Of a DNA stretch of 64,000 bases, positions 45,014 to 54,429 are shown piece by piece; position 1 is the stretch's first letter; every line of letters starts with the position of its first letter. The translations under genes and the position numbers were made by a program. The notes under the pieces were generated by a model, which was given only the letters and a program-made list of their open reading frames with translations, had not been told where the DNA came from and searched no databases. The DNA is from CAWGMT01 sp963823675 (GTDB lineage Bacteria; Planctomycetota; Planctomycetia; Isosphaerales; Isosphaeraceae): the NCBI GenBank assembly GCA_963823675.1, contig CAWGMT010000008.1:1240001-1304000 (forward strand), written 5' to 3'.

Positions 45014-47793
45014 AAAACCTCATCAGGCTCGAATCAAAGTGTCTGCTTGCCGGCCTGGCGGTCCTGGCCGGCATGATGGCTCGCGCTGCCGGCCAGACCA
45101 GCGAGATCAGCGTTACCCTGGGGCCTCGCAATCAGCCCGCCGGGCTGACGGTCCCATCCGCGGGCGATGGAATCAACGTGCCGGAGGTCGTTTCCGGCGC
45201 ACCGCGCGCCGGATCAAGGGAGGCGAGTCACCCTACTTGTACGTGATCGTCGATCACCCGGACTACGCTCGTGGGCCGAGGGACGTGTACGTGACGGTGG
45301 AGGTCCTCGACGACGCCTTTGGCCGGCTGGCACTCCAGTACGACAAGGCCAGTGCGACCCCCAACCTGGGCACAAAGTATACCGACTCGGGACATGTCAT
45401 GCTCTTGACGGGCTCGATGCGCTGGCGGCGCGGCGTGTTCCCACTCCGGGGCTTGAGACTGGGCCACGGCCAGAACCAGGGTGCGGATTTCCGGCTGGTC
45501 GCGCCCAGTGTCGCGGTCCGCAAGATCACACTCGGGCCCGTGCCTCCTGCCGGATACGATCCGGATCATCCGATCGATCGGGAAGCGCTCCACGCTCTAT
45601 CGGTGAACCGGCCGCCCGGTATGGCGCTGACGCTCGGCAACGACGCCAACCCCGACGATGCTGCGATTTACAAAGCGCTTTCGGTCACGAGCGTCGAGAG
45701 CTATGTAGACTGGGCAGGGGTCGAGCCTCGAGAGGGGCAGTGGGACTGGTCGCGGTGGGACAAACAGGTGGCCACGCTTCGCAAGGCCGGTTTGAAGTGG
45801 GTGCCCTTCCTCATTGCCGGCCCGGCTTACGCGACCCCGCTCTGGTTTCAAAACGGGCCCGAATCGCGGGTGTACCGCTGCCTTGAGCATTCACGCGACA
45901 GCAAGGTCCAGTCGCTGTTCAACCCGCTGCTCAGGCGCCGGATTGAACGGTTTCTGGACGCGTTCGCGGCCCGCTACCGCGACAGCGGAGTCATCGAATC
46001 GGTGCTGCTGGGAATCACGGGAATCTATGGCGAGAGCATCTATCCGGCCGGTCCCGAGGGAGGCTGGACGGCGGGACTGACCGGTCACTACCACAACCAC
46101 GGCGGCTGGTGGGCCGGCGACGCGCTGGCCGTCGCCGCATTCCGCCAGGCGATGCAGGCGCGCTACACGTCGATCACCGCGCTCAACCGAGCCTGGAACA
46201 CGTCGCACCGTTCGTTTGACGACGTGAAGCCGTTTTTACCGTCCCGCGCGACCGATGACCGGGCGCGTGCCGACTTTGTCGAGTGGTATCAGGACGCGAT
46301 GACCGACTGGGCGGTCTTCTGGGCAAAAGCCGCTCGCGCGGTGTTGCCCAGGACGGACATTTATCTCTGCACCGGCGGCGACGGCAACCCCATGCTGGGC
46401 GCGGACTTCACAGCGCAGGTGGCCGCGATCGCGGGCCTGGGTGCGGGCGTGCGGATCACCAACGAGGGCAGCGACTACGCGGCCAATTTCACGCTGACGC
46501 GCGAGGTCGCGACGGCCACCCGGCTCTATCACACGTACTGCGGCTTTGAGCCCGCCTCTGCCGTCGATGCCGGCGGCGTGATCGCCCGGATTTACAATTC
46601 CACGGCGTCGGGGGCGCGCCAGTTGCACGACTACGCGCCCAATACGCTGGGCCAGGGCTCACGAGCGCTGGCGAACTTGCGATCTTACCTGCCGATGCTG
46701 GTTCCGCGCCGGCCGCGGGTCGAAGTTGCGCTGCTATCTTTCACGCGAGAGCTGGGCGATTGTCCCGGCCGCACTCGACCGGACCCTCGCACTGGCGCGC
46801 GTGCTGCGCGACGCCGCCGACCTTGATTTCGTCACCAGGCGCTCGGTGCGCGATGGCCACCTGAGGTCCCATCGAATCCTGGTCCTGGTCGGATCGCCCG
46901 TGCTCGAGCCGGCGGCGGCCGCAGCGATCGAGTCGTGGGTGCGCGCAGGGGGGACGCTGCTGGCGGTCGCGGCGACTGGCGAAGGCCTGGGCAGCCGGCT
47001 TTACGACAACTCCGCGTGGCGAGTGCGAGCCCTGGCGGTCGCGCCTCCCGGCGGTGAGATCGCCGTGCCGTCGCTGCGAGGCGCAGCCCCGGCACACTGG
47101 GTGCTCAACGTCGGCAGCGAGACAGACCAGCGATGGCTCACGGGGGATTGGAACGGGCGTGAGCTGGCACGCGAATGGCCGGAGGTCCCAGGTGCGACCA
47201 TGCGCTGGAGCGGCGGCCGCTCTGGCGTTCTCCTGCCCGTTCAACCCGGCGCTGATCACATCGTACGGTTAAGCCTTTCGGCGCCGCGCATGGCGTTAGG
47301 CCAAAGAGGGATCTACGTGCGCGTCAACGGCCAGCCAGTAACCGTGATTCGCCACGCAGGCAAGCAGGAGCTTGAATTCCGCCTGCCCGCGAGCCTGGTC
47401 GGGCCTCGCACGGTCGCCCGCCTCGAGTTCTCGGCCGAGGCGTGGCGGCCCTCGCAGCATGAACCGGGCAGCCGCGACTCGCGCCGGCTTGGGTTCTCGC
47501 TGCGGCACGTGGAGGTCCTACGCGGCGGGATGACCGAGCCGCCGGCTCCGGCCGAGCTCACGCTGGCAGTGGACCAGAAGCGGCTCGAGGTCGCGACCCG
47601 GACCCTTGGTCGCGGCCGCACGGTCCTCCTCGAGGGGCAAAGCACGGAAGAAGTCGCCGCGGTCCTCGCGTCGCTCCTGGTCGCTCCCGTCAACGGCAAG
47701 CTCGACGGCCGGTTTGCCACCGTTACCGCGGACGGGGTACTATGGTTCGACCAGAAGCAGTCGCGGATCTGGAAGTCGGGCGAAACACGGTAA
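45010..47793 (+). CDS. Secreted GH42-like glycoside hydrolase, two frameshifts
   Basis: ATG 45010 gives a signal peptide (CLLAGLAVLAGMMARAAGQ). An N-terminal beta-domain precedes a TIM barrel: SVTSVESYVDWAGVEPREGQ is typical of GH42/GH35-like clan A enzymes. Candidate catalytic Glu residues are in ITGIYGESIYP and RITNEGSDYA. After the barrel come an amidotransferase-like domain (SHRILVLVGSPVLEPAAAAA) and a beta-sandwich. The frame changes near 45205 and near 46735; one-base changes rejoin all parts. Repaired length is about 927 aa. Substrate is unknown; translational coupling to the amylase implies a shared role in polysaccharide use. Clan assignment is from motif layout, so the family number is tentative. 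Confidence 0.72.
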
Positions 47794-47808
47794 GACGTGA
47801 CACCTTTT

Positions 47809-48611
47809 TCAGTTTTCCTCCGCCCACTCTCGCCGCATCGGCCTTACGTGCTCCACCGCTTCTTCGACTATCGCCCGAAACACTCTCCAGCATTCCCTGT
47901 CCGATGAGAAGGCGTTGCCGAGGGCCTGGATGTCGGCTGCTTTCAGATGGAAAGAGACGGGCCACCAGCAAGAGCTCTCAGCACACTTTTGCGCCAAGGC
48001 GTTCAACTGAATTGCCATCTGAGCGGGCGGCGTCCCGGGTCTCTCGCCTTCAGCCAACTCTTGGAGGGCGCGCCAGCAAGTACCATCCCGGTCCCATGCA
48101 AACGCGCTGCCGAGCGAAACGAGGAAGTCGCGCGAGAGTTGGAGTCCGGTACGCCGACTGAGGATTTCCGCAGCTCGTTCGAGTGTCATCTCTACCGCCT
48201 CGGGGAAGAAGACCGCGGGGCTCACGCGGAAAACCCGTGAGAGCGCCGCGATATGGCGCCGGCTCAACTTCCGCTTGCCGCCAAGGATCTCCGAAATCGT
48301 CGATCCGGCGATCCCGCTCCGGTGCGCGAGCTCGGTTTGGGCCATCTCGTTCGATTCGAGGAGGAACCGGAGCACTTCGGCATCGGAGGCCGGGCTGATA
48401 GGATGCTCGGTGGACTCATACTTGTGGACCAAGTCACTGAGCACGTCCAGGTAGTCGCTCTCGCCGGGCGCAGGCGCTCACGGGTCACGAGCCGGTCGAT
48501 GATCGCGATGGCCTCATCAAGCTCGGCGTCGGACCGGAGGCGGCGCAGCGGGAACCGTTGAACGAGTTCAATATAGAGGTCGCGCTCCGGTGCAGTTCTG
48601 ACAGCGGCCAT
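47809..48611 (-). CDS. higA: HigA-type antitoxin (HTH-XRE) with extended C-terminus, one frameshift
   Basis: ATG 48611 has AGGAGG 5 nt upstream. The N-terminus (ELVQRFPLRRLRSDAELDEA) is the usual antitoxin helical arm, and the HTH is complete: MAQTELAHRSGIAGSTISEI then GGKRKLSRRHIAALSRVF. Near 48465 one base is missing (CCGGCGAGAGC), restoring GESDYLDVLSDLV. Common HigA proteins end after VSPAVFFPE at about 140 aa; here the frame runs on for 128 residues with no recognised domain. An ATG in that junction (GTAGAGATG) with GAGG upstream could start a separate gene. HigA represses the operon and blocks HigB. It is convergent with the GH42-like gene (15 bp gap). Confidence 0.8.
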
Positions 48612-48696
48612 GATAGCCTCCTGGATCTCCCCTCCGGATTGATCCCCGGGGGGCGACTTCGCCAACCGGCGCAAAGGTTACCGAAGAGATTGGTTC

Positions 48697-48996
48697 TCAG
48701 CAGCAATCGACCTTCCATTGATCGCGGTCGTATTCCTTGTGCGTCAAAACATGCAGGATGAACACTCTACCCCACTCGTATTTAATGTGAATAATTAATC
48801 GGAACTTGTTTCCCCCAATGTCAAACACAGTGCATCTACCAATCTGGTCAACGCCGCAGGAGCAGGTCTGCTTGATGTCGCTATAGTTCCGCCATAGCGA
48901 ACGTTCAGCAATCCTGTGCCAGGCCCGTAGCGGACTCTCCGATTCCGGGTGTGCCAACCAAAAGTCGCGAAGCTTCTTTTCAGCGATCACGTGCAC
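48697..48996 (-). CDS. higB: HigB-type mRNA interferase toxin
   Basis: GTG 48996 (VHVIAEKKLRDFWLAHPESE) has AGGA upstream; an ATG-like start at 49035 adds a charged segment not found in the family. The 99-aa protein has the RelE/HigB fold order: helices to AWHRIAERSLWRNYSDIKQT, then strands VFDIGGNKFRLIIHIKYEWG and FILHVLTHKEYDRDQWK. The catalytic region with basic and aromatic residues in the last strands is intact. HigB cuts mRNA on translating ribosomes. It precedes higA on the same strand with an 85-bp gap, the usual toxin-first order. It is controlled by HigA binding at 49044-49092. Confidence 0.9.
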   Translation of the reverse strand: MHVIAEKKLRDFWLAHPESESPLRAWHRIAERSLWRNYSDIKQTCSCGVDQIGRCTVFDIGGNKFRLIIHIKYEWGRVFILHVLTHKEYDRDQWKVDCC

Positions 48997-49043
48997 CGCG
49001 CGTCTTCCTCTTTCGATTGTTGCCCGCCTTTCCACCGCATTTT

Positions 49044-49092
49044 ATTTCGCAATTCGCGAAAGATCAAGAACAGATTTCGCAATTCGCGAAAT
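49044..49092. promoter_or_regulatory. Double palindromic operator upstream of higB
   Basis: Two copies of TTTCGCAATTCGCGAAA lie at 49045-49061 and 49075-49091. Each has TTTCGC/GCGAAA arms around a five-base centre. The centre-to-centre distance is 30 bp, close to three helical turns, so two dimers would sit on one face. The position is 48-96 bp upstream of the higB start, as expected for an autoregulated toxin-antitoxin operator. The spacer between them is AT-rich. Confidence 0.85.
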
Positions 49093-49208
49093 CAGTGGCC
49101 TGCGGTGAAGAAAGCAACGGGTCTGGAGGGTTGACCGCGCCCTGGGATACAATCAACGACGTTGCGCCGTGGAAGCTCCATCGCTAGCCAGCCCAGGAGA
49201 CCCCCCGA

Positions 49209-49921
49209 ATGGGACGCCGGCATCTGGCATTCGACATTGAAACGGCCAAGGAAGTTCCGGGCGAAGATTTCAACTGGCGACCGCATCGGCCGCTCGGGAT
49301 TGCCTGCGCCGCGACACTCGCGAGTGATTCGAGCGAGGTTCGGCTGTGGTACGGTAAGACAAAAGATGGAGCGCCCGGCAGCCAGATGACCCGTGCAGAT
49401 GCCAAAAGCCTGGTCCAGTACCTCGTCAAGATGGCCGGCGACGGCTACACGATTCTGACCTGGAACGGACTCGGCTTTGATTTTGACGTTCTCGCTGAAG
49501 AATCGGGCGCGGCGGCGAGCTGCAAGCAGTGCGCTTTAGAACACGTGGACATGATGTTTCACATCGTTTGTTCCTTGGGTTATCCCGTGTCGCTCGAATC
49601 GGCCGCACGCGGTATGGGGTTGGCGGGAAAGCCAGCGGGCATGTCCGGCATCCAGGCGCCGCGCTCTGGGCCCAGGGCCGCCACCAGGAAGTGCTCGAAT
49701 ACGTCGCCCAGGACGTGCGGACCGCGATCGAGATTGCTCGGGCCGCCGAGAAGCGACGGCGGTTCGAATGGATCACTCGCAAGGGCACCAAGAAAACGAT
49801 GCCCCTACAAAGTGGCTGGCTCACCGTGAACGAAGCGTTGCAACTTCCCGAGCCGGACACCTCTTGGATGACTCGTCCCTTGAAGCGCCAGCACTTCATG
49901 GATTGGATGACAACTGCCTGA
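49209..49921 (+). CDS. PolB-like 3'-5' exonuclease domain protein, one frameshift
   Basis: ATG 49209 has GGAGA 9 nt upstream. The start MGRRHLAFDIETAKEVPG contains the DxE of exonuclease motif I. Motif II is TILTWNGLGFDFDVLAEES (N-G-x-x-F-D), and motif III lies in the second half (EVLEYVAQDVRTAIEIARAA, with the YxxxD aspartate). The fold is RNase H-like (DEDDy). One base change near 49655 joins the halves as SGIQAPALWAQGRHQ-like sequence. The last 60 residues are unique (WITRKGTKKTMPLQSGWLT). Repaired length is about 237 aa, so it is a stand-alone exonuclease without polymerase. It may act in repair or on RNA ends. It is oriented away from higBA. Confidence 0.8.
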
Positions 49922-49991
49922 CCGCGCATCACCAACGGAAAGGGCAGCCAATGCATTCTCGGCTCGAACCCGCCGCTGAGACAACCGCGCG

Positions 49992-52606
49992 ATGACCTCA
50001 CACGACCTGACCCCACCGACTGGCCCGGCCGCGCCGCGCCGGTTTCTGCCCGTGCTGCTCGTGCTGTTCGTCGGCAGCGGCTGTGCGGCCTTGATCTACG
50101 AGGTCGTCTGGCTCCAGCTCCTGCAACTGGTGATCGGCTCGACCGCCGTTTCCCTGGGCGTGCTGCTGGGGACGTTCATGGGCGGCATGTGCGTGGGCAG
50201 CCTGCTGTTGCCGCGCCTCGTCTCGGCCCGGCGGCACCCCCTGCGGGTCTACGCCCTGCTCGAGCTGGGCATCGGCGCCATCGGGCTCGCGGTGTTGTTC
50301 GGCATGCCGTATGTCGAACAGGTGTACGCGCGTTACGCCGGCCACGGCCCGGCGGGCATCCTGCTGCGCGGGGCCGTGGCCGGGGTGTGCTTGCTGCCGC
50401 CCACGCTGCTGATGGGCGCGACGCTGCCGGCGATCGCGCGCTGGGTCGAGACCGGCCCCGAGGGGGTGTCGTGGCTGGGCTTCTTCTACGGCGGCAACAT
50501 CGCCGGGGCCGTGTTCGGCTGCCTGCTGGCCGGCTTCTACCTGCTGCGCGTCTACGACATGGCCACGGCCACCTACGTCGCCGTCGCCCTCAATGTGACC
50601 GTGGCCGCGATCGCCCTGGCCCTGGCGGCCGCCCCGGCCCGGTACGAGGTGCCGGCCGACCCCGCGACGAACGGGAGCGCGGAGCGCGCGGCCGGCGCCT
50701 GGGCCGTGTATCTGGCGATCGCCCTCTCCGGGATGTCGGCGCTGGGCGCCGAGGTGGTCTGGACCCGTCTGCTCTCGCTGGTGCTCGGCGGCACCGTGTA
50801 CACCTTCTCCTTGATCCTGGCCGTGTTCCTGATCGGCCTGGGGATCGGCAGCAGCCTCGGGGCATTCCTGGCGCGGCGGGCCGCGTCGGCGCGGGTGGCG
50901 CTGGGCGCCTGCCAGTGGCTCCTGACCGCGGCCATCGCCTGGACCGCGGTCATGATCTCGGAGTCACTCCCCTACTGGCCGATCGTCCCCGAGCTGTCGC
51001 CGAGCCCCTGGTACACCTTCCAGCTCGACCTGGTGCGCTGCCTCTGGGCCGTCCTGCCGCCGGCGTGCCTGTGGGGAGCGAGCTTCCCGCTGGCGCTGGC
51101 GGCGGTCGCCTCTCGCGGCCAGGACCCCGGGCGGCTGGTCGGAGGGGTCTATGCGGCCAACACGATCGGCGCCATCGCCGGCGCCCTGGTGTTCAGCCTG
51201 CTGCTGGTCCCCGCCATCGGCACGGCCGGCGCCGAGCGGGTGCTGATCGGGCTTGCCGCGGCGGCCGCGCTGGTGGCCCTGATGCCCCTGCTCCGGCCAG
51301 CGCCCGCAACGGTGCGCCTGGGCGGCGCGGCGGCGCTGGCGGCCGCGCTGGGAGTGGCCGGCTGGCTCGCCTGGAGCGTGACGCCGGTGCCGTGGGTGGT
51401 CGTGGCGTTCGGCCGGCAGACGGCAAGCTGGCTCGCACGGTCGGCCCCCGGCATCGTCAAGGACGTCCCCGACGAGCCCGGCGACCCGGACGTCTTCTGC
51501 ACCTACGTCGGCGAGGGGACGAACGTCTCGGTCGCCGTCACCATGACGAGGGAGGGCGTGCGGAGCTTCCACGGCGCCGGCAAGATCCAGGCGTCGACCC
51601 TGCCCGCCGACATGCGGCTGCAGCGCATGCTGGGGCACATCCCGGCCCTGGTGCACAAGAAGCCCGAGTCGGTGCTGGTCGTGGCCTGCGGCGCGGGCAT
51701 CACCGCCGGCACCTTCGTCCTGCACCCCGACGTCAAGCGCATCGTCATCTGCGACATCGAGCCGCTGGTGCCGACCATCGTGACGCCGATGTTCGGCACG
51801 GAGAATTACCACGTGGTCGACGGCATCGCCCGCGAGAACCCCCACACGGTCAATGGCAAGCAGGTCGAGGTGGTCTACGACGACGGCCGGCACTTCCTCC
51901 GCACCACCCAGGAGAAGTTCGACATCATCACCTCCGACCCGATCGACCCGTGGGTCAAGGGCTGCGCCGCGCTGAATACGGTGGAATACTACCAGATGTG
52001 CCGCGATCACCTGAATCCGGGCGGGAGCGTGTGCCTCTGGATCCCTCTCTACGAGAGCAACCTGGAGACGACCAAGAGCGTGATCGCCACCTTCTTCCAG
52101 GTCTTCCCCCACGGCATCCTGTGGAGCAACGAGCGCGACGGCCACGGCTACGACGCCATCCTGTTCGGCCAGGTCGAGCCGACGGTGATCGACGTCGACG
52201 AACTGCAACGGCGGCTGGACCGTCCGGACCATCAGCTCGTGAAGCAGTCGCTCCGCGAGGTGGGGTTCGGGGAGATCAAGACCGGCGATCGACGGGTGAC
52301 GGTGGTACCGGAGGAGGGCGATCGACCTGCTCGCCACCTACGCCGGGCAGGCGCCCTTGCTTGAAGGAGTGGTCGCGGGGCGCCCAGATCAACACCGACC
52401 GCAACCTGCGGCTCCAGTACCTGGCCGGCATGTGGTTGAATTCCAACATGGGCGAGCGGATCCTGTCCAGCATCCTTGCGCATTACCGCTTCCCCGACCA
52501 GACATTCGTCGGCTCGCCGGAGGCGATCGACGCCCTGAAGCAGGCCCTGGATCAGATCGGTCGGAAGGCGTCCGCGAGCCCCGCGCCAGACCGCCCTGGC
52601 TCGTAG
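49992..52606 (+). CDS. MFS-like membrane domain fused to spermidine synthase-like domain, two frameshifts
   Basis: Residues 15-460 contain about 12-14 membrane helices (VLLVLFVGSGCAALIYEVVW is the typical start; GALVFSLLLVPAIGTAGAE is a later one). The C-terminal part has a spermidine-synthase-like Rossmann fold: VLVVACGAGITAGTF (AdoMet-type loop), IVICDIEPLVP, VVYDDGRHFLRTTQEKFDII and TSDPIDPWVKGCAALN. The class is annotated as fused MFS/spermidine synthase, with unclear substrate. The frame changes near 52318 and again near 52362, after which the C-terminus reads LRLQYLAGMWLNSNMGERIL. Third codon positions are almost all G or C here, visibly more than in neighbours, suggesting distinct codon bias or transfer. 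Repaired length is about 870 aa. Confidence 0.85.
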
Positions 52607-52685
52607 ATGAACGCGAGCGATCACCGTCGCATGGTCTCCTGGAATACTGACGTACCGAGAGCAACGTAAGGCCCGACCAGCTAGG

Positions 52686-52958
52686 TCAGCACAGATCCTC
52701 GTAGTCGTTGTGGACGCAGGTCCGCCTTGGTTTCGCCTCAGGCTTGGCCGGTTCGTGCGGGGGGCTGGCCGGTTCCACCTGAAGGGACTGGCAGTACAGG
52801 ACCACCGAAGGCCCGTCGTGGTGGACTTCCTTCACCTCGAACTGCTCGATCGTGTCGGGCGTGGTGGGCACCGCCACCATCAAACGCCCATCATCGCCGG
52901 AGTGACTGGTGTAAACGTCCTGCAAATGTTGCATAAGATCCGTCAGCATTTCGGTCAT
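52686..52958 (-). CDS. Small conserved-looking hypothetical protein
   Basis: ATG 52958 has AGGAGG 8 nt upstream, a strong start. The 90-aa product begins MTEMLTDLMQHLQDVYTSHS, continues as a beta-rich segment (GRLMVAVPTTPDTIEQFEV; GPSVVLYCQSLQVEPAS), and ends in a Pro/Glu/Lys tail with CVHNDYEDLC. No membrane segment or known motif is visible; the two Cys of the tail could bind metal or form a disulfide. It stands alone between the spermidine-synthase-like gene (convergent) and DUF3999 (same strand). Function is unknown. Confidence 0.6.
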   Translation of the reverse strand: MTEMLTDLMQHLQDVYTSHSGDDGRLMVAVPTTPDTIEQFEVKEVHHDGPSVVLYCQSLQVEPASPPHEPAKPEAKPRRTCVHNDYEDLC

Positions 52959-53046
52959 CCTGGTCCTCCTCTTGGTCGCTCTCCCCTTTGGGTTCCGTGA
53001 AGGTAGTAGAACAAGGCCACCACACAAAGTCAACCAAATATTGAGT

Positions 53047-54429
53047 CTACGCTTCCTCTTGCGGCAGCTTCTTGATGCGCTGGCCGGCACGGAACAAGGC
53101 CCAGCCAAGCACCAGTACCATCGCGACGATGGCCAGGGTGAGGAAGACCGTGCTGTCCAAGATGTCGCGGAAGCCCCGCTCGGCGCGGTACCCGGAGTTG
53201 GCGATCTGGGGCCCCAGCTTGACGGTCACGGGTTGATAGCCTCTGGAGAGCGACGCCAGCACGGCCGCCGTGTCGTACCGGGGCGGCTCGGCCGTGTCGG
53301 AACCATACTCGACCCGGTAGGTCCGGCCTTGCGAGCCGAGGAAGACCAGCCGGTAGGGCGTGCCCTCGGCCTCGATCCCCGTGATCTCGAGGGGGGGATT
53401 GTCGGCATTCTCGATCACGAGCTGATAATTCTCTTGCCGCTGCTCTGGAAAATCGACCCGCAGCTCGGCGTGGCGAAATGCGCGGAACTGAATGAGCGAC
53501 AGCGTGCCGCGGCCGACTTCGACCCAGTCGGTCCGCACGCCGTGCTGGACCGGAACCAGGACCCTGGCCGTCCGGCTGAAGTTCCGGCTCGCGGTGCCGA
53601 GCGAGAAGCGAGTGAGCGGTTCGCGCCGGCTGAAGATCTTGACCCGCGTTTCCTTCGTCTTGGGGTCGTGCTCGACCAGAACTGGCTCAAGCGGATAGCG
53701 AACGGCCTCGATTTTCCTGCCGCCTTCTTTGTCAACGGTCCGCCACAATTCGACCCCATCGATGCGGAACGGCCGCCGCTGGGTCTGCGTGATCTCGACC
53801 TGGCGGTCTTTCTTGCCCTCTTCGCGGCCGCGGATCAGCGTCGCGCAGCGGCGATTCGCGGTCGTCGATCTCCTGCTCGACGACGAGCTTAAAAGGCGGT
53901 AATCGTTGGCCGGGAACGTCGACGTCCCGGTTCCGGATGTCCATGAACCGCGAGTAGTCAAAGATCACTCCGTCGCTCGACGAGCAAAGCCCAGTCCTTG
54001 CCGATCTGCGAGCCGTATACTCGGACGCGGTGCTCATAGTCGACCAGTGGCGTTCGGATCGTCGCCCCGCTGGCGCTCGGGGCCTTTTCGTCGAGCGCGA
54101 CGACGATCTCCAGCGCCTTTCCTTCGTCCACGTGCAACGACGCGACCTTGCTGGTGCAGGTTTCACGGACCTGGATGGTCCGTCTCTGGGCGGCCGGCTC
54201 GAGCAAGTACGGGACCTGCGCGCCTCGATCGTCCACTGATTCGCAGGTCGGGATAGCCGTCGCGGGTCGCAGCGTAGATGTCGCTGTCGAGGGGGACGGC
54301 CAGGATCTCCTCGCCGGTCGCGGCGCCCCGATCCACGTCCTTCCGGAACCGCAGAGCCGGCTCCCCATCCGCGGCCGTCGCCGAGACCGCGAGCCCGAGG
54401 CAGAAGATCAGTGCGAGTCGTCCGGTCAT
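53047..54429 (-). CDS. DUF3999 family secreted/membrane protein, several frameshifts
   Basis: ATG 54429 starts a signal peptide (LALIFCLGLAVSATAADGE); the ATG overlaps the DUF2339 stop as ATGA. Beta-rich parts follow in three frames: DRGAQVPYLLEPAAQRRTIQ, then DYSRFMDIRNRDVDVP, then WRTVDKEGGRKIEAVRYPLE through RVEYGSDTAEPPRYDTAAVL. One membrane helix closes the protein (TVFLTLAIVAMVLVLGWALF). Frame changes lie near 54235, 53965, 53915, 53893 and 53850, about five in 1.4 kb. DUF3999 genes typically follow DUF2339 genes, as here, and the pair is thought to act in the cell envelope. Whether it is a decayed gene or poorly sequenced cannot be settled from the text. Confidence 0.7.

Noticed and set aside
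49044..49092. Possible CRISPR-like or transposon end
   Set aside because: Only two copies, palindromic and in a promoter position of a toxin-antitoxin pair; an operator explains it better.
50189..52606. 805-residue frame overlapping the MFS/spermidine-synthase gene
   Set aside because: Composition is Arg/Gly/Pro-rich and meaningless except its last 80 residues, which are the true C-terminus of the fused gene after frame changes.
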